From Mesorhizobium sp. 131-2-1 (GTDB lineage: Bacteria > Pseudomonadota > Alphaproteobacteria > Rhizobiales > Rhizobiaceae), in the NCBI RefSeq assembly GCF_016756535.1, contig NZ_AP023248.1, positions 62,001 through 126,000 of the forward strand: a stretch of DNA of 64,000 nucleotides, written 5' to 3'. This document shows, piece by piece, positions 8,147 to 16,338 of the stretch (the first letter of the stretch is position 1; the number at the start of each line of letters is the position of its first letter). The notes under the pieces are model-generated. The model did no database searches. It had not been told where the DNA came from and was given only the letters and a program-made list of their open reading frames with translations. A program made the position numbers and the translations under genes.

Positions 8147-8823
8147 GCCGCGTTCCTCGTGGCTTCGATGAAGGTTTGCAGGAGGTCGTCGAAGACCCCT
8201 TCGCTCTCGGCAACCGCCTTCGCATCGGGCACCGCGGGGCTGTAAAGTGTCTGCCCGGTCTGTAGGTCGCGGTAGGCAACACGATTGTGCAGGACGTGTT
8301 CCGCAATCGGCGTGCCGTTGGCCTGGATGATGGCGCGCAGTTCGGTCAGGGCTCGCGCCCTGCCATCGATGATGGTCTGCTTGGTCAGCACGAATATCGC
8401 GGGCAGCGGTCTACCCCGGCTCTCGACCGCCAGCGGAATGTAGTGGTCGGTGATCTGGATGGCGGCGGTCACGTCGTCGAGGGCAAAATAGACAGGCACG
8501 ACGACAATATCGGCCGCGAAGAGCCCGGCCATGAGGTTGTCATTTGTGGTGCCTTCCGTATCGATCAATACGACGGAGCGCTCACCGTTGTGAGTGGCTG
8601 CAGCGTCGAGAATTTCCTGCGGGGTGATTGCGCTGACCAGCTGCAGGCTGTCAGGGCGATTGCCAGCGTCACCCAGCATCTGGAACCAGCGGTTCATGTT
8701 CTGCCGCCGATCGCCATCGATAAGGGTGACCGAATAACCCCGATGCAGCGCGACGGATGCGAGGGTGCGCAGCAGCGTCGATTTGCCGGTGCCGCCCTTT
8801 GGGATCGCAGCGGAGATGATCAT
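8143..8823 (-). CDS. ParA/MinD-type ATPase, VirC1-like
   Basis: A 226-residue P-loop ATPase. The start at 8823 is preceded by GGAAGGAGG. It has the deviant Walker A PKGGTGKST (K9 signature lysine, K14), the segment LIDGDRRQNMNRWFQ where Ti-plasmid VirC1 has its DADxNRP/RW region, and the switch region VLIDTEGT. The short length, lack of an N-terminal DNA-binding domain and the RW motif place it nearer to VirC1 than to RepA or chromosomal ParA. VirC1 binds overdrive DNA beside the T-DNA border and spatially positions the relaxosome at the cell poles. Here the gene also sits next to a border-like oriT. Partition or transfer stimulation are both possible. Confidence 0.82.
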   Translation of the reverse strand: MIISAAIPKGGTGKSTLLRTLASVALHRGYSVTLIDGDRRQNMNRWFQMLGDAGNRPDSLQLVSAITPQEILDAAATHNGERSVVLIDTEGTTNDNLMAGLFAADIVVVPVYFALDDVTAAIQITDHYIPLAVESRGRPLPAIFVLTKQTIIDGRARALTELRAIIQANGTPIAEHVLHNRVAYRDLQTGQTLYSPAVPDAKAVAESEGVFDDLLQTFIEATRNAA

Positions 8824-8848
8824 GGGGGCCTCCTTCCGGCGTTGGCTC

Positions 8849-8876
8849 CTTGTTTCCATGTCGACATGGAAACAAG
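8849..8876. promoter_or_regulatory. Perfect 28-bp palindrome upstream of the virC-like operon
   Basis: The half-site is CTTGTTTCCATGTC and its exact reverse complement follows, centred between 8862 and 8863. It begins 26 bp upstream of the ParA-like start codon. A degenerate half-site, ATGGAACA, follows at 8890-8897. It is probably the binding site of the RHH partner protein, as operator, partition site or transfer enhancer. Confidence 0.8.
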
Positions 8877-9060
8877 TCATCATGGACACATGGAACAATG
8901 TTGCGGTCGAAACCTGGTGACATAGTCAACAGGGCAGACCGGTTTGGCAACCCAGGCGCGAATCAAAAAGGCTCGCCCAGGGGTGCCCATCACTACGAGG
9001 CTGCTACCTTTATAGGGATCGAATCCGGTGGGCCGTTCGTGACTGCGAACCGGCTCTGGT

Positions 9061-9082
9061 GTTTCTATGTTAACATGGAAAC
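9061..9082. promoter_or_regulatory. Second palindrome of the same family
   Basis: GTTTCTATGTT (9061-9071) faces AACATGGAAAC (9072-9082) with a single mismatched pair. With the 3' flank, CATGGAAACAAGTC at 9074-9087 is identical to 8865-8878 in the first palindrome. A further half-site, ATGGAAACA, is at 9123-9131. The cluster fills the region between the virC-like operon and oriT. Confidence 0.72.
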
Positions 9083-9200
9083 AAGTCCTCACCGCATCAT
9101 AGACACATCGCATCAAATCACGATGGAAACATTGCGACCAGGGCCCTTGCGGTTGACAATCGGCCGGCGGAGAAAGGAACGTCCGCTTTCACTCGTTTAT

Positions 9201-9239
9201 TGGCAGGATAGCCTATTTTGTGATACACACAAAATAGGC
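9201..9239 (-). other. oriT: Candidate origin of transfer (oriT) with nick site
   Basis: A perfect 12-bp inverted repeat, GCCTATTTTGTG (9211-9222) and CACAAAATAGGC (9228-9239), has a 5-bp loop. Directly next to it, 9201-9210 reads TGGCAGGATA. On the minus strand this is the repeat followed by TATCCTG/C, the nick consensus YATCCTG/Y of IncP-type oriTs, with nic predicted between 9204 and 9203. TGGCAGGATA is also the core of the Agrobacterium T-DNA border. The site is 45 bp upstream of mobC and the relaxase gene, where oriTs usually lie. Transfer would lead leftward through the virC-like and DUF736 genes. Confidence 0.8.
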
Positions 9240-9283
9240 GGCGCGGCCCTGGCGGGCTTAGCGCCCGCAAGCGGGCTTGAGAG

Positions 9284-9691
9284 ATGAATGCAAACCCCCA
9301 GAAAGCAGCGGTGAAGAGCGCGTCACGACGCTACGGCGAGGTGACGCACATCCGGTTTTCGGCTGACGAGCTGGCCAGCCTCAAAGCCATTGCGGAGCGG
9401 GACGGCGTCACCGTCAGCGAGGTCGTCCGGCGTCTGGTGCGGGCTGAGGCCGGGCATCTGCCTATCGCGTCAGAGGGGTTGCGGCCGGCGATCGTGGACA
9501 TGACCGATCAGCTGCGGCGCGTAGGCGTCAATTTCAATCAGGCCGTGCGCGCCATGAGCGACGGCCGGGTTGCCCATGATGAGGATCTTGAGCAGGCGTT
9601 GATGGCGGTGGGCAACCTCGTGCGGCAGTTCCGCGAGGAGCTGAAGGCGATGACTGGCGAGTCCCGCAAGGCGAGGGACACCAGGCCATGA
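9284..9691 (+). CDS. mobC: MobC-like relaxosome accessory protein
   Basis: A 135-residue protein. The N-terminal part (VTHIRFSADELASLKAIAE then VTVSEVVRRLVRAE) is a ribbon-helix-helix DNA-binding fold. The C-terminal helices (LRPAIVDMTDQLRRVGVNF-type, NQAVRAM) carry the LRRVGVNFNQ pattern characteristic of MobC/MbeC-type relaxosome proteins. It would bind the oriT inverted repeat just upstream and help melt the nick region for the relaxase. Its stop overlaps the relaxase ATG (ATGA at 9688-9691), so the two are coupled. The inverted repeat at 9211-9239 may also make it autoregulatory. Confidence 0.85.
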   Translation: MNANPQKAAVKSASRRYGEVTHIRFSADELASLKAIAERDGVTVSEVVRRLVRAEAGHLPIASEGLRPAIVDMTDQLRRVGVNFNQAVRAMSDGRVAHDEDLEQALMAVGNLVRQFREELKAMTGESRKARDTRP

Positions 9692-11910
9692 GCGGTCGCC
9701 TTGCTGGCTACGCGGCCGAAATCGAACGCTATCTTCGAGGCGAGTCCGGCGTGAAGCGTGAGGAGCTGGACGACGACAAGTCCGCGATGAGCGCCCGACG
9801 CGAGGCCGGAGAACTTCAGGCGATGAAGAGTTATGAGCGGACCGGTGGCGGCGGACGGATTGGGCAAGGACAGGCCGGCTCGACGCCAGGTGGGCGCAGG
9901 AACGCCCCTCGTTCGTCGCCGGGAGGGACAGGAGGAGGCTCCGTCTCCAGCGGTGCTCCGAAATCCGCGACGGCTGCTGCGACCTCTAGCGCGCCGATCA
10001 TGGTCTATGGCGCCACGCTCGCCGGTTTTCGGCCGGAAGAGGAGGAGGAAGACTGGAAGCGGCGCGGCGGCGGCGGCCGTCGTGGGGGTCTCCCGGGCGG
10101 TACAGGGCGAGCGGCGCGGGCGGGCTATCAGGCGCGGGCCGTGGCGGCACGGGCAGGCTATGCGGCGGGCGCGCAGCCTGCTGTGTTCAAGGTCATGCCC
10201 AATCCGCCATCAACCAAGGAAGCCGCTGCTCGGCTGCTCAATTACATCGGAAAGCGCGAGGACGAAAAAGGCGAGAAGCACGACATCGAGATTTTTGACG
10301 AGGATGGACAGGTCCTTGCGACAGGCGGCGCGCGAAAGGCGTTCCTGGAAACGTTTTGCGAGACGTTCGAACCACCCCTGGAAAATACCAATTTTATCGA
10401 GGTTCGTTTCGATCTCGCCGGCCAGGTCACCGGTGCCGCCTTGAGCGAAGCGTTGAACAAGGCATTCGGCGTAAAACCGTTCATCTATGCACAGGACGGA
10501 CAGACGGCGCAGGTATACGCGCACACCGATGAGCGGGCGGGACCGCTTGCGAAAGTCCTGGCCGGCGGTCGGGATAATTCCCGCAACAAGGCGCTCGACA
10601 AGATCGAGGCGCGCTTGTCTGAAGCTATGGGCGCGGCGGGGGTGGTAGCCAAGGCAGAGGTGACGGCGGCCGTGAGCCGTGAACCCAAGGCGAAATATTT
10701 CCTGCAGAAGTTCATCCGCACCCACAGCCAGGTTCGCCACGCAAATGGCGAGCCTGTGCCCGGGGCGAAGAACTCCAACAAGGCGGCGGCTTCTGTCTAC
10801 GAACAATGGCGCCCGCAGTTTTCGGGGCGTGAGCGCCGCAATGCCTATCACCTGCTTTTCTCGGCAAGAGCCGGCACCGATGCCAACGCCGTTATGGCCG
10901 CGGCGCGCGCCGTGCTCGAGGAGCGCGCGCCAGGATACAAGTTCGTCCTGGCACATCACAAGGACACCAAGCACGTTCATATCCATGCGATGGTGCAGGC
11001 GCGGTCAGCCGACGGTGAGCGCCTGAAATTCTACAAGCCGGATCTCGCCGCCTGGCGCGAGAGCTTTGCGGAAAAAGCACGCGAGAACGGCATTGCGATG
11101 GTGGCGACGCGGCGTATGGATCATGCGATGACGCGGCCATTCACCAAGGAGCATGCCGGAGCCTACAGCCGCGCCCAGAGCGATCCGCGCTACCAGGTCA
11201 GCGCTAGGACGATCGAGCGGGTGGAGGCCAAACGGCAACGCCGTTTGGATGGGCAATCCCTTGTCGTTAACGGCGATGCAATCGCTGCCGCATGGCAAAA
11301 GACTGTGACGACCATGCGGACCGCGGGCGTAGTCGGTCAAGCTCTCACGGCAGCGGAGTCGATTGGCAACAATTTTCTGCAGTTCCGTCGCGATCGGACA
11401 GGGGAGGGGCAACCACGTCCTGCCGCGGGTCGCGGAGCTGATCAATCGGGACAGAAGTCTTTCCTGTCCCATCCCCGTATGAGAGAATTGAACGCACTGA
11501 TAGGAGATTTGGACATGGCGCAAACCCCCTTGGAAATGCGGCGTCAGATGGCCCGCGTCAATCAGGCTTTGGACAACATGCGCGAGACGCTGCCGCCGGC
11601 GCATCAAGGACAGTTCGAGCAGTATCGTGAAGAGGTCAACGACAAGATGCACGACCGTCTCGCGCGGCTCCAATTCGAGCGGCAGCAACAGCGTCGTGGT
11701 AGTGGCGGTGGCGAGCCGATCCCCGAGCGCGAGGCGCGAGGGCGAGACCTTCCGACCCGGGACGAGCCCCGCCAGCCGGAGCAGCCGCGCACCGGCACCG
11801 AGCAGGAGATGAGAGCCAAGCAGAAGGACGCCAACAAGCAGAAGGCCCAGCAGGCTGAAGAGCAGGACCGCAAGACCCAGCGCTCGAACGATAACGATTA
11901 CGAGCGCTGA
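9688..11910 (+). CDS. MOBP-type relaxase (conjugative nickase)
   Basis: A 740-residue relaxase. The relaxase domain begins unusually late, near residue 165. A likely nicking tyrosine is Y186 in ARLLNYIGKRE. The metal-binding triad is plain in HKDTKHVHIH (H424, D426, H429, H431, H433). It would cleave the oriT strand, stay attached to the 5' end and be delivered by the VirB/VirD4 channel. Residues 1-165 are glycine/arginine-rich and disordered, with no family resemblance. The C-terminal ~200 residues are a charged, glutamine-rich helical tail (KQKDANKQKAQQAEEQDRK), likely carrying the secretion signal recognised by VirD4. Coupled to mobC; no other relaxase is seen in the window. Confidence 0.88.
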   Translation: MSGRLAGYAAEIERYLRGESGVKREELDDDKSAMSARREAGELQAMKSYERTGGGGRIGQGQAGSTPGGRRNAPRSSPGGTGGGSVSSGAPKSATAAATSSAPIMVYGATLAGFRPEEEEEDWKRRGGGGRRGGLPGGTGRAARAGYQARAVAARAGYAAGAQPAVFKVMPNPPSTKEAAARLLNYIGKREDEKGEKHDIEIFDEDGQVLATGGARKAFLETFCETFEPPLENTNFIEVRFDLAGQVTGAALSEALNKAFGVKPFIYAQDGQTAQVYAHTDERAGPLAKVLAGGRDNSRNKALDKIEARLSEAMGAAGVVAKAEVTAAVSREPKAKYFLQKFIRTHSQVRHANGEPVPGAKNSNKAAASVYEQWRPQFSGRERRNAYHLLFSARAGTDANAVMAAARAVLEERAPGYKFVLAHHKDTKHVHIHAMVQARSADGERLKFYKPDLAAWRESFAEKARENGIAMVATRRMDHAMTRPFTKEHAGAYSRAQSDPRYQVSARTIERVEAKRQRRLDGQSLVVNGDAIAAAWQKTVTTMRTAGVVGQALTAAESIGNNFLQFRRDRTGEGQPRPAAGRGADQSGQKSFLSHPRMRELNALIGDLDMAQTPLEMRRQMARVNQALDNMRETLPPAHQGQFEQYREEVNDKMHDRLARLQFERQQQRRGSGGGEPIPEREARGRDLPTRDEPRQPEQPRTGTEQEMRAKQKDANKQKAQQAEEQDRKTQRSNDNDYER

Positions 11911-12606
11911 GCAAGATCGCCTGCCGGCCCTTTAAGGCGCGGGAGAGCGGAGGGACAATGTTGCCGAGGCTCGTTCGTGCGTCGGAGGTTCCGGATCAAG
12001 AGCCACGCATCTCATTGCGACCTGCCTAATCGCGGGTGATCAGGTGCTGGTCCCGTTTCCGGCGAGCCGAAGCATCTGTCTTTTAACCTTGCTCTCCGAT
12101 GACGGCAAATGAGATAGCCTGAGGTCGCACCGGCGGAGCCGGCATCCGGCGACGTACATAGCGCAGCTCACAAGTTCATCTTTTCTGAAGCCACCTTTCC
12201 AAAAAACTTAATTGAACAAATAATTCTGGAAGCACGTCTCCTTCCGCGCAAATGATGCCACGCAACGTGAAAGCATTAGTAGGACGATGCACCCTGCGGA
12301 TCTGTCCCGACCGGGTGGCGCGCTTTAACCTGACCCCAGCCTTCGTCTCGCCCGTGCTCGAAGTGAAAGGACCTGCAGTATGTATCGAAGGTCATGCCGG
12401 GTTCAGTTGCGTCGTACGGGTAACTGGCGGGGGATTAGGCCGATAGAGCTCAATCTGCGACTGCCCCGCATCCCTATCGACCAATCAAGTGGATTTGGCG
12501 GATGGCTGTATGTCGACCACACGCCGGATGACGACTTGCAGTTCGATAATTCAGAACAAGTTCTACAATAGAGAACTAGACAACAACTATGAATGGGAGA
12601 AATGGA
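11911..12606. other. Intergenic junction between transfer backbone and cargo
   Basis: About 700 bp with no supported gene. Base composition becomes visibly more AT-rich from about 12170, ahead of the betaine transporter operon, which should have its promoter here. No tRNA, integrase site or insertion-sequence end was recognised. The stretch marks the left edge of the metabolic cargo. Confidence 0.55.
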
Positions 12607-13569
12607 ATGCGTGCAATCATAAAATCCATAACGGCATTGACCTTCGGGGCACTGGGCACTGTATCAACAGCCTCTGCGGCCGATGTCGTGGTCGGTCAAC
12701 AGAACTGGCCATCCGCGACCGCAACTGCATATATCATCAAGGCGGCTATCGAAGAGAATCTCGGCTTGAACGTGGAACTACAAAACGGCTCGAACCCGAT
12801 CATTTTTGAAGCGATGGACAAGGGCTCGATGGACGTGATGCCCGAGGTATGGCTGCCCAACCAGCAGAACCTTTATGACACCTATGTAAAGAACAAAGGT
12901 ACGGTGGAGCTTAATCCCAACGGAGTGCCGGCTAAACAGGGACTATGTGTGCCTGCCTATGTTGTGGACGAAATGGGGGTCGCCTCGGTGGACGACCTGA
13001 CCGATCCTGCCAAGGCGGCGCTGTTCGATACAGACGGCGACGGCAAGGGAAACATGTGGGTTGGAAATCCTGGCGACGCCTCCGGCAATGTGGAGAAGAT
13101 CAAGGCGAAATCCTACGGCTACGACCAGACAATGAAGACGGAAGTTTATGATGAAGTCGTAAATTTCGCCAATCTTGGAAACGCGGTTAAGGCGCATAAG
13201 CCCTGGATCAGCGCCTGCTATTCGCCACATTATATTTTTGCGCTCTACGATCTCAAATGGCTAAAGGAGCCAGCCTACGATGCTTCGAAGTGGCACGTCG
13301 TCCAGCCGACGGACGATCCTGACTGGCTTAGCAAATCATCGGCGCCAGTCGCTTGGCCGGCCGCCTCTGTGCATGTTGCCTATCGCAAGGCGCTGGACAC
13401 CGACAAACCCCAAGTCGCTACATTCCTGCGCAACATCAAACTGACTGACGAGGAGGTCAGCGCGATGACGAAGGCTTTAGTCATCGACAAAATCGAGCCC
13501 GAAACATTCGCAAAAAAATGGATACGGGATCATCAGTCCGAAATTGCCGGGTGGTTCGCAGGCAAGTAG
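12607..13569 (+). CDS. Glycine betaine/proline-type ABC transporter, periplasmic binding protein
   Basis: A 320-residue OpuAC/ProX-type solute-binding protein. The ATG at 12607 follows GGGAGA; an in-frame ATG at 12589 is less well placed. Residues 1-24 are a Sec signal peptide ending at TASA before ADVVVGQQNW. Members of this family bind quaternary amines in a cage of aromatic residues; several Trp residues are present (QNWPSA, EVWLPN, PWISACY, APVAWPAA). It delivers the ligand to the permease and ATPase encoded next. Downstream demethylation genes make glycine betaine or a related betaine the likely ligand. Confidence 0.85.
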   Translation: MRAIIKSITALTFGALGTVSTASAADVVVGQQNWPSATATAYIIKAAIEENLGLNVELQNGSNPIIFEAMDKGSMDVMPEVWLPNQQNLYDTYVKNKGTVELNPNGVPAKQGLCVPAYVVDEMGVASVDDLTDPAKAALFDTDGDGKGNMWVGNPGDASGNVEKIKAKSYGYDQTMKTEVYDEVVNFANLGNAVKAHKPWISACYSPHYIFALYDLKWLKEPAYDASKWHVVQPTDDPDWLSKSSAPVAWPAASVHVAYRKALDTDKPQVATFLRNIKLTDEEVSAMTKALVIDKIEPETFAKKWIRDHQSEIAGWFAGK

Positions 13570-13580
13570 CGGCCGCTTCA

Positions 13581-13603
13581 GTGGTCGTCGTTGCGACGGC
13601 CAC
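13581..13603 (+). other. Intercistronic hairpin between binding-protein and ATPase genes
   Basis: GTGGTCGTCG (13581-13590) pairs with CGACGGCCAC (13594-13603), including one G-U pair, across a TTG loop. It is placed 11 bp after the binding-protein stop and has no T run. Such structures commonly protect the upstream mRNA so that the binding protein is made in excess. Confidence 0.55.
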
Positions 13604-13625
13604 TTCTCTCCGATCGGAGCCCTAG

Positions 13626-14660
13626 ATGCCAGAAGCGCTTGTCAGCTTGTCGAATGTCTGGAAGATTTTCGGCGCCCGCGCTGCTGAGGCGATGACCGCT
13701 GTCAAGATGGAAGCGTTGACAAAGGCCCAAGTCCTTGAGCGCTTCTCATGCGTTGTCGGTGTTCAAGATGTCAGTTTTGCTGTGCCGCGCGGTGAGATTT
13801 TCTGCATTATGGGTCTTTCGGGCTCCGGCAAGTCGACCTTGATCCGCCACGTCAACCGACTGATCGAGCCGACGGCCGGTACGATCGAGATTCGCGGGAC
13901 AAATGTCAGCGCAATGTCAGAGCGAGAGTTGCGGCAAGTCCGGTCGCGGCAGATCGGCATGGTCTTTCAGCACATGGCGCTTCTGCCGCACCGCTCGGTA
14001 CGCGACAATGTCGCCTATCCGCTCCAAATCCGAGGTGTTGCCAAATCGAGACGCTGGGCGGTATCCGATCATGTGCTGAGGCTCGTCGATCTGGTCGGTT
14101 ACGAGGATCGACTGCCAAGCGAGCTTTCCGGCGGCATGCAGCAGCGTGTTGGCATTGCAAGGGCGCTTGCCTCGGACCCCGAGATCCTATTGATGGACGA
14201 GCCTTTTTCGGCGCTCGATCCGCTGATCCGCATGCAGTTGCAGGATCAGTTCAAGGCGTTGGTCGGCCAGCTTGGCAAGACGACGATTTTCATTACGCAT
14301 GATCTCGATGAGGCCATCCGCATCGGCCACCGGATCGCGATCATGAAGGATGGTGTCATTGTGCAGATCGGCACGCCTGAGGACATCGTGACAAATCCGG
14401 TCGACGACTATGTGCGCGAATTCGTCAAGGGTATATCGAGGCTGAAGCTGGTCAAGGCGCATTCGATCATGGAGCCGCTCAACGGCTATCGCGGGACGCT
14501 GGTGGACGCGCCGCGGACCGACGAGAACACCGATCTGGACCAGCTGATCGATCTGTCGGTCGCGACCGACAGACCCGTCGTTGTCACCAAAGAGGGTGTC
14601 GATGTGGGAGTGATCAGCAAACCGGGGCTGCTGCGGGGCATTCAGGGAGGAAAAGCGTGA
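13626..14660 (+). CDS. Quaternary amine ABC transporter, ATP-binding protein (ProV-like)
   Basis: A 344-residue ATPase with Walker A GLSGSGKST, signature LSGGMQQR, Walker B ILLMDEPFSALD and the H-loop ITHDLDEA. The N-terminal extension (NVWKIFG... LERFSCVVGVQDVSFAVPRGE) and the length beyond 300 residues are typical of ProV/OpuAA. The C-terminal ~70 residues (after EFVKGISRLKLVKAHSIM) form a reduced CBS-like region in which family members sense ionic strength. The stop overlaps the permease start by 4 bp. It couples ATP hydrolysis to betaine import through the next gene product. Confidence 0.87.
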   Translation: MPEALVSLSNVWKIFGARAAEAMTAVKMEALTKAQVLERFSCVVGVQDVSFAVPRGEIFCIMGLSGSGKSTLIRHVNRLIEPTAGTIEIRGTNVSAMSERELRQVRSRQIGMVFQHMALLPHRSVRDNVAYPLQIRGVAKSRRWAVSDHVLRLVDLVGYEDRLPSELSGGMQQRVGIARALASDPEILLMDEPFSALDPLIRMQLQDQFKALVGQLGKTTIFITHDLDEAIRIGHRIAIMKDGVIVQIGTPEDIVTNPVDDYVREFVKGISRLKLVKAHSIMEPLNGYRGTLVDAPRTDENTDLDQLIDLSVATDRPVVVTKEGVDVGVISKPGLLRGIQGGKA

Positions 14661-16195
14661 CAGAAATCAAGGCTGTCGCGGCCGCCGACATTAACGTTGA
14701 CCGCGAAGCGCTGGATGCTTCGATTGACGAATTCGCCGGGAAGAATGGCAGCTACTACGCCAAGGCATTCCGCAGCATCCACGAATCCACCCGTGTCGTG
14801 CCTCTCAGCTTTAACGCTGCGACCGCTGTGCTGGGCCCGCTGTGGGCGGCCATGCGCGGTATGTGGGGCTTCTTCTGGACATTCCTCCTGCTCGAAATGA
14901 TAGCTTTCGTGCAGATAGGTCGCGGTGCCTGGGGCAATCTTGGCGGCGACCTGATGGAGCGGGCAGCCAAACAACTCGCGCAGGCCCAGGTTTTTCTCAA
15001 CAACGCAAAGGAGGCTCGCGACGCTCTCGAAGATCCAAGTCGCTTTGAAACCTTGGCTGCCAACCTGACCCGTGCAGCAGCCAAAAGTCGAGAGGCGGCG
15101 GAAGCAGCAGCGTCGGAAGCGACTTTCATCATCATTGCCGGCCTGATCTTGCTTGTCGCGATCAGGATTTGCGAGGGGATGGCGGCCAACATTGTCTATG
15201 AAAGGCAATATTCACGCTGGAGAATCAAACCCGGTCAAGTCGAATCCGGAGCTGGCCTGAGCAATCTCCTGCTGGGAATCGTACTGATTTTGGCGATTGC
15301 CCCGCTGACCGTCTACAAGTTCACCGCCGGGGATGCGCCCGAGTTCCTGAATGCATTTCCGGCCAGGAAGGAAGTGTTTGTCACCACAGCGAATTGGCTG
15401 GACATGCAGATCGATGCCGCCGCTATCGCCGGGTCCGGAGCGTTTGAGTCGATTGTGGCGGGCGTCCGTTCAGTGATCAACGCAATGTCGATTGCACTGA
15501 TCGGGACCCCCTGGCCGGTGGTCATGGTGGTGATCTGTGCCGTGGCGTGGCGCGCGGCCGGGCCGCGCGTGGCCATCTTCACAGCGGCCTGCATGGCCTA
15601 TATTGCGTTCTTCGGCTATTGGGAAATCTCAATGGAAACCGTCGCGCTGGTTGGCGCCGCAGTCATTATCTGCGTGGCGTTCGGCATACCGTTGGGAATC
15701 TGGTTCGGGAAATCCAAAAGGGTGTATCAGTTCGCCGAGCCGGTTCTCGATCTGATGCAGACGCTTCCGGCGTTTGTCTATCTTATACCGATCATCGCAT
15801 TCTTCGGTACGGGCAATCCACCGGGAATTCTGGCGACAATCATCTTCGGTATGCCACCGGTCATCAGGCTGACCGCGCTCGGAATGCGGGGCGTCCCAGA
15901 AGGGATCAAGGAGGCGGCCACCGCGTTCGGGGCCTCCAGGTGGCAACTTCTCAAGGACGTCGAGGTTCCCCTGGCGCTGCCTTCGATAATGACGGGGGTC
16001 AACCAGACCATCCTCATGTGCCTGTCGATGGTGGTAATAATATCGCTGATCGGCGGCGGCGGCCTGGGCAAAGTGATACTCGAAGCGCTCCAGTACGCGG
16101 CCAAGGGACCGGGGCTGCTGGGTGGCCTGGCTATCCTTTGCGTCGCTATGGTCATGGACCGGATCGTCCAGGGCGCCTTCCGACGCTCCGGCTGA
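14657..16195 (+). CDS. Quaternary amine ABC transporter permease with N-terminal extension (ProW-like)
   Basis: A 512-residue membrane protein, longer than ordinary ProW permeases (~280-350). The last ~250 residues are a binding-protein-dependent permease domain with several membrane helices and the EAA-type loop EGIKEAATAFGASRWQLLKDVEVPLALP (shown in part). The first ~200 residues carry extra hydrophobic segments (WGFFWTFLLLEMIAFVQ; FIIIAGLILLVAIRICEGM; LSNLLLGIVLILAIA) separated by an alanine-rich helical stretch near residues 105-150. The segment LSFNAATAVLGPLWAAMRGMW resembles DUF2628-like membrane domains. A sensory or regulatory use of the extension is possible. Confidence 0.85.
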   Translation: MTEIKAVAAADINVDREALDASIDEFAGKNGSYYAKAFRSIHESTRVVPLSFNAATAVLGPLWAAMRGMWGFFWTFLLLEMIAFVQIGRGAWGNLGGDLMERAAKQLAQAQVFLNNAKEARDALEDPSRFETLAANLTRAAAKSREAAEAAASEATFIIIAGLILLVAIRICEGMAANIVYERQYSRWRIKPGQVESGAGLSNLLLGIVLILAIAPLTVYKFTAGDAPEFLNAFPARKEVFVTTANWLDMQIDAAAIAGSGAFESIVAGVRSVINAMSIALIGTPWPVVMVVICAVAWRAAGPRVAIFTAACMAYIAFFGYWEISMETVALVGAAVIICVAFGIPLGIWFGKSKRVYQFAEPVLDLMQTLPAFVYLIPIIAFFGTGNPPGILATIIFGMPPVIRLTALGMRGVPEGIKEAATAFGASRWQLLKDVEVPLALPSIMTGVNQTILMCLSMVVIISLIGGGGLGKVILEALQYAAKGPGLLGGLAILCVAMVMDRIVQGAFRRSG

Positions 16196-16338
16196 GCGTC
16201 CCCTTGTAAAAGGGGCATCCACGTGACGACCGCCTTGTTGGCCAACCTGCTTCTGGAGGCGCAGTCTAGCGCCTTACCGATTGATTGGGTGCGAAAATCG
16301 GTCCACTGTAGGCTTAGACTAGCCAGGTTCCCGCGCAA

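Noticed and set aside
8849..9082. repABC-type parS site
   Set aside because: The palindromes are longer than and differ from the GTTNNCNNNNGNNAAC consensus, and no RepA, RepB or RepC is encoded in the window.
12252..12446. Small open frame upstream of the betaine binding protein
   Set aside because: No ribosome site and no family-like sequence; overlapping frames of similar quality exist.
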